64,000 nt of DNA, from positions 24,891,501 through 24,955,500 of the forward strand of contig NC_088348.1 of the NCBI RefSeq assembly GCF_036884655.1, given 5' to 3'. Under the pieces are notes generated by a model, which made no database searches, was not told the origin of the DNA, and worked only from the letters and a program-made list of their open reading frames with translations. This document shows positions 33,446 to 42,908 of the stretch, piece after piece (the stretch's first letter is position 1; each line of letters opens with the position of its first letter). The position numbers and the translations under genes were made by a program. Origin of the DNA: Musa acuminata AAA Group (lineage: Eukaryota; Streptophyta; Magnoliopsida; Zingiberales; Musaceae).

Positions 33446-36400
33446 GATGGTATCAGAGTGGGACAAGCACTCATAGAAACACTTAGCATGCAAACGTGGG
33501 GGACCTAGAGGGGCTGCGTTGAGGGCAGTCAGCACATGCGCGACCGTTTGGGGGAAAACGGGCATGGAGATGTAGAGAAAAGGAGTCGCTCAGAGGAGTG
33601 GGCATCTGACATTGGCATTTAGAGGAATGGCCAACCCTTCGCGCGAGAGGCACCATGAGAACGGGCAAGCTTGGAAGAATGTGGAGCGCACAAAGGTTGA
33701 GATGGTTGAGTTTGAGCTACGGCACAACGTTGACAACTATACTTGATGGCGCTCAAGGCAAGCGAGGCGCTTGGTAAAGGATGAGACCATGCAAGGTGGA
33801 ATGAGTTGCTCAGCGATTGAAAGAGTTGTGCAAAGCTCACATAGGTGAGGGGAATTGCTAACTCAAAGAATTCGGTACTCATACATGGGCTTGTATGCGG
33901 ACGATGGAATGTTCACGACCATCCCAAGGCGACCGAAACTTGGCGCCATGGAGCATTGAAACTTTCTCTTCGGCATGTGAAGGATACATCCGTAGGAGGC
34001 TGAAGTGTGCAACGAGTTCAGCATGTTGCTAGGCCTTGAGGGGTGCAGCGGGGGCTGTATTGATGTGGAGTCGCAATCTAGCAAGTGCGTTTGCAAGAGG
34101 CAGAACAATGCACAGTTTGTTCAGCAGATCAGAGTAGTCCAAGGGGATGGTGGTCTCCGAAACGAAGAGAGATGTTGCTCCAATGGGACAGTTATCCAGG
34201 AGGGATAAGTCCCGGCTCTCCAGAGGGAGAATCATGTGGGACGGACCTCACATGTTGAGGAGGAGTACCTCGACAAACAACAACTCCACGAAGCTCAATG
34301 GACTGAGCAAGCGACGAGGAGTTGTCGCATGATCTCGCTCGAGAGAATGCATTGGTGGATGCATTGCGAGATCAAGTGGGGGAGCGACCCAAAGCAACCC
34401 AAATGAAGGCACACTTAGAGTCGATTTGGAGATCGAACTCAAGGGAGGGCTGGCCCGTGGAATGGTGGGCGTGAGGGCCACCATCGACTCAATGCAAAAA
34501 CGAGGAGTGGAGTAACTTGGGTGTAACTTGGCGAAGTACCCAAGCCGCATGAAGGGAGCCAGCATAGAAGTTGGAATATGGAGTAAAGGCACAGTGCTTT
34601 CCTTAGACAGAGGTCAATGACATGAACTCTTGCAAAGGCAAGAGTAGGATCATGTTGTTCCATGGGTCCTTCATTCTGACCGAGCGGACTCATCTTGCAT
34701 GGTGCCGAAGATGAAGGGAGCTTCTGGGCACATTCACCTTATCTCGGATAAGCATTTGATGGAGGAACTAAGGCGACTCAATTTGCGGAGGCGAAATTGG
34801 GTTCAGAAGGCCTTAGCACGGGGCAAGAGGACTCAGAGGTGGGTACTCTTGAAGAATATGCCACAGTGCTGCCATTCAAGTTGCCATGAAGGAAGCGGTG
34901 TGCAGCGAAGATTATGCTGGTAGGGGCAGAGGCCCAGGATCCATACAATGGTGCACCAATTGCAGCGAAGTCGGGGGACTTCGGGAGCTACTAGGCGACG
35001 GACTATCCTAGAGCAGTGCTTCATCTAGGTGTGACCCAAGAGTGGGTGGATGAAGGTCGATTGCCAAAGGAGCGAACAAAATCGAAGGTGGAAGAGACCC
35101 TGCGATGTATTGGCAGAGGCTACACATGGAGGGTTCACAATTCGAGTTTATTCCACAAGGATCAGAATGCAATGAAGATGTCACCAGGAGGTGACATAGT
35201 GCAGCGGATCATGGTGGAACAGTTCATGGCAATGCGATACACACGACATAGACCCGTGAGGGACTAGATCATATGGAGGTATGATCGGGAGCTACTAGGA
35301 GCTCCACTTTGGTGAACAACACGACGGCAAGAAGGGCTATGGATTCAAGGAGTTAAGGCCATGGTACCGCAAAGGCGGGTCTTCCGAGCATGCATCGAAT
35401 TTTGCATCGGATAAAAACCTTGGTCATCAGAATATGGGGGCTGTGTTCCACCAAGGGAAAAGTTTGAATGCAAGTACCAGTGAGTCCCATGAGAGGGACT
35501 TGATCATGCAGAGGTATGATCGAAGCACCTGGAGAGTTGGACTGCTCCAGAGCTCATATTCGCTTAAGGGAGCCCGGCAAGTCAGAGGACAAAGTCGAGT
35601 AAGCGAATGTTGCTATCAAGGAAGCTAAGGAGAACAGAATCAGTGCAAACCCTACAACGTGATGGCAGAGGCCATGCATGGGAGTTGTAGTCTGTCTTTC
35701 CATCGACCAAACATACTGCTTTGAGAACACAGAGGTGTTGAAGCAGGGGGTCGAAAGGGGCGAGGAAGCGACGACGAGTCCAAAGGGACTTAGCTACCCA
35801 AAATCAAGCATCAGTTAGAATGTATGTGGACTTAGAGGAGTGCCACAGAGACATATCTACTGATCGTGAAGAAAAGGGATGCAGATACGAGGCGACGGAT
35901 AGTAGGGCCATGGGCATGGCAGCGCCATGGTACCGCAGAGGCGGGACTTCCGTGAAAGTCATTGATCCCTTGCTCTCATGGAGGGAGAGCGCTTGGTTGT
36001 GAAAGGGGCCGAGGAGGTGGAGCATGCAAAGGTAATCTCCAAGTACCGAGACAAGGCTGAAGGGCAGAGGCCGAGGAACTTCGTAAGACCGGTGTCAATG
36101 AGCTTCTCATCAAGATGGCTGAAAGTGAAGGACTTCGGGTCATGTAAGAGTGCATAACCAAGGAACGAAGCAAGCAGTACGCGATGCTGTACCTTTGCTA
36201 CTCAGTGGAGTAGGCGGCAGGGTTGATGGAGAAGACGGTACAATCCCAGAGGCGACCAAACCTATGAGAGAATTACTCCAAGTTGGGGTGAAAACTTCCT
36301 GCATTCCAGAAGTTCGATGGCATTGAGAAGGTGAATCACAGTAACTAACTCAACGCAAGGAGTGCAAACACTTCAAGTGCTTCAGAAGTGTGAGCAAAGA

Positions 36401-37112
36401 GCAGGCGAAGGCCAGTAACCAGCTCGATGCATGGAGTACAACGAGGCGGGCAAAGTCAAGCAACCTTTGCCTTCTCAACTCTTAAGAGAATGGGCGAAAC
36501 CGAGTACCCCAATTCTCTTATCTATTTAGCAGAGGAGCTCTACATAAGTTCAAAGACCCTTCGAAGATAATGGAAGATAATAGTTGTCAAATCCTCACCA
36601 ATGGTGATCAGTGCTACTGAGAGTATATTGTCCGCTTCATTTCCCAACGAAATGCCAATCGAAAGCGGAAGTGATACGAACCTACTTAGTTGTGACAACT
36701 AAGTGAAAGAAGAGTCAATGAGCAAATTTTGTGGAGGAAGGACCCAAAACTTCAGAAGTTTGCGAGACGATGCTCGTTAAAGCTCCAATAAGCATCCACC
36801 CAGTTCAAGCAGCATGAGGAATTTGAGAGACTGGCATAGTAAGGATGGTCTTTTCCTTCATCTGGGGGATCCGTAGGAATCAACAATGATCAACACAACT
36901 CAGCCAACCCCACACCAGAGTTAGAGTCATTGGTGAGTTGAAGCAGCATGGTGGATCAAAGGTTCGACTACTCAAAAACAGCAGCAGAGAGCAGCTAGAA
37001 GCCAAGAGGCGCATTGTAGCTGGAGCAGAAGATTGAAGACTCAGCAAAGGCGAGGAGTTGTAGTGTTGACAAAGGCTTCAACGAGGACGTCGAAGGAATA
37101 AGTGGGGGAGAA
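33446..37112 (+). other. Internal region of the LARD-like element, non-coding
   Basis: Starts with GA then the primer site. No conserved domain is visible. Weak internal repetition exists: CATGGTACCGC.AAGGCGGG-like words at about 35360 and 35925, and GAGGTATGATCG with similar surroundings at about 35275 and 35515. The region may be a decayed coding sequence beyond recognition or a structural spacer. Confidence 0.6.
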
Positions 37113-37558
37113 TGTCACAGACAAACTTCTAAATAAGATGTTTGATGTAATGCTTATGTATGTCCGTGTCTTTTGGCATGTTCATGCCTTGTACAGCATG
37201 TAGAGGGACGACCGAAGGCCTGATAGTCTCATTTTAGTTGGGTTGGTGGCCTCTTTAGACTTGTAAATAAAGGTTGTGTCATGTGGACACATGCGAGAGA
37301 TTTTTGGTCTGTAATGGACCATTTTACCTTTTGTTGTGCAACTGTTCAGAGCTTGTAAAGTCTGTTTGTAATTTGCATTGTCTATGAAGTATTTTTCGGA
37401 GATGTTTGCTTGTGGATCCCGATTGAGGTGTTCTCTCTAATCCGTTCTCTCTTTTGTTGGTCCTAAGGGACAATGGGAGGCTTCGGGGAGGCTGACCTTT
37501 GCGGACGAACACGCAAGGGTGCCGCACGACTTAGGCAAAACCAGCTAAGTCCGTGACA
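37113..37558 (+). repeat. 3' LTR of the LARD-like element
   Basis: 446 bp, TGTCACAGACAAAC to TCCGTGACA; directly preceded by the polypurine tract at about 37100-37112. Confidence 0.92.
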
Positions 37559-37564
37559 ATATGT

Positions 37565-38700
37565 TAACAAGATCTATCATATGACCCGTCTTTGAGCGTA
37601 GATGATAAGTCCCCAATGATATCACTTTCGCTTTGAAACGATTTCCTATAATGATGAATCTCTCATGTTCTTTTGGTTTTTGGATTGAAAGAAATCCCTA
37701 TATATTATTAGTAACATGATTTGAAGCACCATAATCAATCCACCACGTATTAGAATGAACTTTTATAATGTTTGATTCGAAACATACAAAGGTTGAGTTA
37801 ATATCTTTCTTTTCAAACCCAGTCTTGTGTTTAATACAGTCCTTCTTCACATGTCCTTTCTTGCCTAAAAAAAGTACTTTATTATAAAAGCTTTCTTTTT
37901 AGTTGTTTGTTTAACATTTCCAGACCCGATAAATTTCTTTGATGGATGATACTTCAATTTTCTTTTCTTATTACCAGCTTCTTAAGTAGCAATCATGATA
38001 TTATATGAATTTTCTTGTTTTAAGCTTAATTCTTCCTGAACACATATGCTAGTTAACTCATTCAAGTCTTACTTATACTTATTTGTATTATAGTGAATCT
38101 TGAATGGACCAAACTGAGAAAAAAGGAAATTGAGAATGAACTGTACGAGAAAAGACTCATCAACATTCATGCCTAATGCTTTAAGTTTTGTAGTTTTATC
38201 AGCCATATTGAGGATGTAATCCTGAATTCCTCGAGTGCCATCATACTAAGTCGTAGTTAGTTCTTTCATTAATGTGCTAACCAATAACTTATCAACAGAT
38301 TTAAATATGTCTTCAATAACCTTTAAATATTCCTGTGTGCTAGCTACAATCGGTAATGAAGTCTTTATATTATTTGCAATTGTCATTCTTATGAACATTA
38401 AGCTAAGTTTATCAGATCTTTCCTAAGCCTTCATTTCATTAACTTGTTCCATAGTACTTTTATCAATCAAGTCTGTAGGCTTTTCAACAAGCAATGCTAA
38501 ATCAATATCTAATACGCCTAGTATGAATTGCATATGTTCTAACCATTCTGAATAATTTGATCCAGAGAGTACAAGGACAATAGAAGCATAAGAATGTATG
38601 GATGGAAGTACCACTGTAAAAATATAAAATAACATTAACACTTTGAGTTTTTTAAAAATTGATAAACTATTGATATCATCTATATTACACATTTGAGTGA
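37565..38700 (-). pseudogene. Gag remains of the old minus-strand Copia
   Basis: From 38692 downward: LVLSGSNYSEWLEHMQFIL (the usual L.G.NY..W start of Copia gag), then in broken frames a UBN2-like region with VASTQEYLKVIEDIFKS and a lysine-rich zinc-knuckle area near 37880. Multiple stops. It is cut at 37558 by the nested element, and the pol part resumes at 32999. Confidence 0.75.
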
Positions 38701-39650
38701 AATATTGACATATCTAGTGTTTACTCAAGATCTTTTATGGAGGACTGATACCATCTTTGTAGAATAGCATTGTTAGCTTTAGGTATACAACCCTAAATTG
38801 CAAGGATATCTAAAATAGTATCATCCTATCTCATCACATAATTATTTGAAAAAGATTCTCTTTAGGATTATCTAAATCTTCTAATTATATGTGACATTAT
38901 GAATATTAATTTTTTGATATCATTTATGACTAATTCCTTAATATTATTTTATAAGTTATTAGTCTTGGTCATTTTGGTGGCTACAAGACCAATACAATAA
39001 TATAAAATATAATTTAAAATATTCTATAAAAGATAAAATTTTTATTATAATTTATATCACAAAACTCTATCATCCCAAGCCATTTTGGTAGCTATAAGTC
39101 AGATAAAACTTAGGAGATGAGTTACAAATAATATTCATCAAATTTTTTAAATTTAATTTATGCTAAGCAGTTCAATAATAGAATAACAACCATAATAATT
39201 ATTGAATATGAATCAATAAAAGAAAAAAAAACTCACATGATAATCATGATAACATATAAATTATGTCTTCATATGAAATTTCATATGAACATTATTTTAC
39301 TATTTCAAATATATACATATGAATAACCAAATGAATATCCAAGAACAATAATTGGATTTTATTTACCACATGTAAAAATATAATCAATAATTCATATGAG
39401 AAAACTATAAAAGTAAATCATAATTTATATTTTTAATTAAATCTAATCAAATAATTAAAATATAATCATAATTAAATTTAATCATAATTATAATAAATTA
39501 TATTTATTAATTTTATAATTGAGAATATAAATTAAATTCTCAATTTTATAAGGGTAAAACTATAAATATGTTGACAGGATATATATTGAAATTATGAACT
39601 TTGTAAAGGGCAGAACTATAATTTGATAAAACCCTAGCCTCGAGGGTAAA
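38701..39650 (-). other. Leader of the old minus-strand Copia, AT-rich part
   Basis: Very AT-rich sequence between gag and the GC-rich repeat at 39690-40110. No reading frame of note. Confidence 0.45.
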
Positions 39651-39689
39651 ACCATAAATATGTCAAAAACCCTACTGCCTGCGTCGTCG

Positions 39690-40110
39690 CAACCTGCGTG
39701 TCCGATACTGCCTCTCCCTACATGCGAGTGCTGTCGCCGCGATGCTGCCTTTGCCCGCGTGCGACCGTTGTCGTGGTTCTTGCCCGCGCGTGGTTGCCGC
39801 CTTAGCGCGGCCTACCCATGTGCGACTGTCGTCAGTGCGTAGCTCCTACCCACACGTGGCTGCCACTGGTGCGCAGTTCCTGCCCATGTGCGACCGTCGC
39901 TTGGGTGCGGCCTATGCCCGCATGCGGTTGCTGCTTGGGCGCGGCCTACCCACGCACGGTCGCCGCATGGATGCGAGTTCTACCCGTGTGCAATCGTCGC
40001 ATGGGCATTGTGATGCACGCGTACGACTATCGCCTGCTATGTTGCAGTGCACACGTTGCCCAGTGCAGCCTCTACCGCCAGCAGATTCGTTGGTTGTACG
40101 CAACAAGGTC
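39690..40110. repeat. GC-rich degenerate minisatellite in the Copia leader
   Basis: A unit of about 34-36 bp, of the form CCTRCCCRTGTGCG then ACCGTCGC then TTGGGTGCGG, repeats about nine or ten times with much variation. Open frames in this stretch come from the repeat. It lies between primer site and gag of the host element, in strong contrast to its AT-rich surroundings. Confidence 0.75.
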
Positions 40111-40225
40111 GGCGACGACTATTGCTGCTTCACGATCATTAGAGAATAGGGATCATTCATGCATCGTAAACAAAAATAATAGATCTAATATATTTAATCT
40201 CAAGAACATAGGCTCTTATACTAAT

Positions 40226-40620
40226 TATTAGCATAAAATTTATAATATGCTACATTAAATATAGAAACAATCTTTTATGCCAAGATTGAAATCAAATAAT
40301 TAGATCTGGTTTTATGATGCATACCTTTTGATATCATCTGAAATTAAAATCTCTATATTGATATGCAAAGGCACCGTCTTTAGATCCAAGATCGCTATCA
40401 ATCTGCAAGAGAACTAGATCTTCTCTTCTCTCCTATCTTTTTTCTATTGACAGAACAGGGGGTCTAGAATAAGTAATTATAAGAGTTCCTCCCATCAAGG
40501 GCATCTTCTAAGGAATCATACTTTAAATAGATTTTTTTATTAACTAATATATATCATTAGAATCTAATTAATTATATTATATATATCTTATCAAATTATA
40601 AATGACCACAAAATGTAACA
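40226..40620 (-). repeat. 5' LTR of the old minus-strand Copia
   Basis: 395 bp from TATTAGCATAAAATTT (original TG changed to TA) to CACAAAATGTAACA. Full-length partner of the shortened 29403-29520. Confidence 0.8.
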
Positions 40621-40719
40621 CATAGGCTGCAAACGTACGAGAGAGAAGCAGAATGGGAACGCATTGTGGAAGTAGAGAAATTATTATAGTATTTATATAT
40701 GTTAAAATTAAACCGTCAG

Positions 40720-40793
40720 GACCGCATAGCGCAGTGGATTAGCGCGTCTGACTTCGGATCAGAAGGTCGTGGGTTCGACTCCCACTGTGGTCG
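40720..40793 (+). tRNA. tRNA-Arg (TCG anticodon), second copy
   Basis: Same 74 bases as 15927-16000 with no difference seen; all cloverleaf stems pair. The upstream 100 bp (GTACGAGAGAGAAG...GAAATTATTATAG) resembles the upstream flank of 15927, so this is the positional counterpart of that gene. Confidence 0.93.
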
Positions 40794-40988
40794 TTTTTTA
40801 TTTTCGTTTTTCTTGTTTCCTGTAAAAAAAAGAGATATAGAAAATCTTAAAAAATGTCTGTTTATCTTTTTAGTGTCCTTAAAAAAATATAAAAATATGA
40901 AAAATCTAATAAAATACATGGATGAGGGACGATAGGCCCAACGGAAAAGAAATGAGACATTAGACGAGTGGATTAGCGCATGGCGCAG

Positions 40989-41062
40989 GACCGCATAGGG
41001 CAGTGGATTATCGCGTCTGACTTCGGATCAGAAGGTCGTGGGTTCGACTCCCACTGTGGTCG
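40989..41062 (+). pseudogene. tRNA-Arg (TCG) copy with a damaged D arm
   Basis: Anticodon arm, T arm and acceptor are as in the other copies, but the D stem reads GGGC/TCGC instead of GCGC/GCGC. This gives two mismatches out of four pairs. It starts a 269-bp tandem unit copied from 40720. A D-arm fragment (AGTGGATTAGCGCATGGCGCAG) sits just upstream. Probably not functional, though transcription cannot be excluded. Confidence 0.75.
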
Positions 41063-41268
41063 TTTTCATTTTTGTTTCTCTTATGTCCTTTAAAAAATCG
41101 AGATATAGAAAATCTTTAAAAAATGTTTTTTTGTCTTTTTAGTGTCCTTAAAAAAATATAAAAATTTAGAAAATCTAATAAAATGCATGGATGAGGGAGG
41201 ATAGGCCCAACGGAAAAGAAGTGAGACTTTGGACGATCGGTGACGAGTGTGTGACAAGCTCAGGGATC

Positions 41269-41269
41269 A

Positions 41270-41306
<37 letters not shown>
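41269..41306. repeat. (CT)n microsatellite upstream of P450 pseudogene copy 2
   Basis: Same length by eye as 16207-16244; part of the identical patch 41063-41656. Confidence 0.95.
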
Positions 41307-41309
<3 letters not shown>

Positions 41310-41345
41310 AGCAAATATGCATACACAGGAAGCGACACAGGAAGC

Positions 41346-42457
41346 GTCCTCCCGGGCCATGGAAGCTGCCCTTCCTCCCCCGCTGCCGCCGAGGAGATCG
41401 TCAAGAACCAGGACCTCAACTTCGCCTCCCGCCCCCAGATCGCCTCCGCCAGGATCGCCGGCTACCTCTGCTCCGGCATCGCCTTCTGCCCCTTCGGCCC
41501 CTACTGGAAGCAGCTGCACAAGCTCTGCTTCCTGGACCTGCTCAGCACCAGCCGCATCCGGACCTTCGCCTCCATCAGGAAGGAGGAGACCCGCCAGCTG
41601 ATGAGCGACATCTCGACGAGTTCAGGGACGACCATCAAGATGAGCGAGAAGCTCTCCACGCTGACGAACAAGATTGTGTCCCGGGCGGCGTTCGGCCGGG
41701 GGAACGGGCACCCGGAGCCAATCCTCGCGACCATCAGGGAGGCGCTCGACCTGGTGTTGGGTTCTACTTCGCCTACGTGTTCCCGTCGCTAAGCTTCCTG
41801 GACTACCTGACCGGCGCCAACTTCAAGCTGAGGAAGCTTCACCGACAGTTCGACGCGGTTTTGAGCGCCATAATCGAGGAGCACGAGGCCAACGGCAGAG
41901 ACTCCAACGAGGTCGAGCACATGGTGGACGTGCTACTGAGGGTCAAAGACGACCCTGAGCTGGAAATCCCAATGATCATGGACAACGTGATGGCTGTGAT
42001 CCCGGTGAGTGATATATCCCAAGCACATTGAAGGCACGACTGCTTCCTCCTCCTCCTCCACCTCCTCCTACTTGTGATCATGTGCAGGACCTATTAGTCG
42101 GAGGAACTGAGACCTCGTCGGACGTCCTCGTATGGGCCATGTCGGAGCTGACGAGAAACACAGAGGCGATGGAGAGAGCATAGAGAGAAGTGAGACAAGT
42201 TCTCCAAGGAAAGAACGGGGTCGAGGACAGCGACATCGACAAGCTGCACTACCTCAAGTGCGTCATCAAGGAGACACTGAGGCTGCACCCTCCTCCGTCC
42301 CCCCTGCTGCTGCGTTCCTGCAAGCAGACATGCGACGTGCTCGGGTACGAGATCAGAGCCGGCACAAAGGTCTGTATCGACGCGTGGGCGATCGGCAAAG
42401 ACCCGCGACACTGGGACGCCGCCGACAGCTTCAGGCCAGAGAGGTTCGAGGAGGGTA
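41346..42457 (+). pseudogene. Cytochrome P450 (CYP71-like) pseudogene, copy 2, 5' part
   Basis: Same truncated start as copy 1 (hinge PPGPWKLPF followed by a deletion to EEIVKNQDLNF), but it retains the middle: LTNKIVSRAAFGRG, SFLDYLTGANFKLRKLH, the I-helix oxygen-binding motif VGGTETSSD (about 42098), a GT-AG intron at 42005-42087, KLHYLKCVIKETLRLHPP (ExxR) and the PERF-like FRPERFEEG. Lesions: a one-base deletion after LDLVLG (about 41763) and TAG after MERA (about 42181). At 42457 it is interrupted by the 12.2-kb Copia; the last exon piece is at 54708-54879 and the heme-binding loop is missing. Both copies share the N-terminal deletion, so the gene was already dead before the duplication. 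Confidence 0.9.
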
Positions 42458-42868
42458 TGTTAGTTTGGCAAGTCTCATGGTCCCACGTCGGGAAAATCAG
42501 ACTTGTTGTCTCGTATTGGAACTATAAATAAGGGTCTGAGCTTTGAAGTCATATGCACCACAAGAAAACCTAAGTAATTACTTTGGTTTAAGTCCACACT
42601 CAGTTAAATAGTTTGGACTTATACTTTGGGTTTTTCTTGTTTAGTATTTTTGGGTGTTTTATGGCCTAGGAACATCTTCTTAAGGCATTTATAATAGTTC
42701 CTTTTCATAGTAGTGATTTGCTCCTCTTTCGTCCGTGGATGTAAATCAAAGTCAATTGACCGAACCACGTAAATATGGTGTTCTTGTCGCTTTTATCTTT
42801 TCGCTTTATTGTCTTTGTTGTGTTGCCAAAATTACCTTGTGGTAAATTTCCTGGGGCTAGTTCTAACA
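42458..42868 (+). repeat. 5' LTR of the old plus-strand Copia
   Basis: 411 bp, TGTTAGTTTGGCAAG to TAGTTCTAACA. TATA box TATAAATA at 42523-42530. Confidence 0.93.
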
Positions 42869-42908
42869 AACTGGTATCAGAGCTTGGTTCTGGGATCTTT
42901 TGGCAACG

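Larger units (their letters stand above)
33000..37558 (+). mobile_element. Non-autonomous LTR retrotransposon (LARD-like) nested in the old Copia
   Basis: Two 446-bp LTRs (33000-33445 and 37113-37558) starting TGTCA and ending TGACA are nearly identical, with about 15 differences by eye. The primer site TGGTATCAGAG follows the left LTR at 33448, and a polypurine tract AAGTGGGGGAGAA precedes the right LTR. The 3.67-kb inside shows no gag, protease, integrase or RT similarity in any frame, only short frames. It thus has every cis signal for reverse transcription but no proteins. Flanks ACATGT and ATATGT are an imperfect target duplication. Confidence 0.85.
29403..40620 (-). mobile_element. Old Ty1/Copia retrotransposon with a nested element
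   Basis: Minus-strand element. 5' LTR 40226-40620, decayed primer site next to it (TTAGTATAAGAGCC on the minus strand, about 40225-40211), gag about 38700-37600, integrase, reverse transcriptase and RNase H between 32900 and 29969, polypurine tract AAGTGGGAGA at 29532-29521 and a shortened 3' LTR 29403-29520. Flanks CATAA and CATAG resemble a 5-bp target duplication with one change. Its coding region is cut by the 33000-37558 element and is full of stops. The insertion site lies in the segment shared with 15729-15776. Confidence 0.85.

Noticed and set aside
34699..35267. Charged frames inside the LARD-like element as possible proteins
   Set aside because: Short, without domain similarity, and not kept in one frame; no support beyond being open.
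39660..40231. GC-rich frames of 60-137 codons, Cys/Arg/Ala-rich
   Set aside because: They lie in a degenerate minisatellite in a retrotransposon leader and shift frame with the repeat; not genes.
40989..41062. Third functional tRNA-Arg gene
   Set aside because: Two of four D-stem pairs are broken, while all other copies are intact; called a pseudogene.
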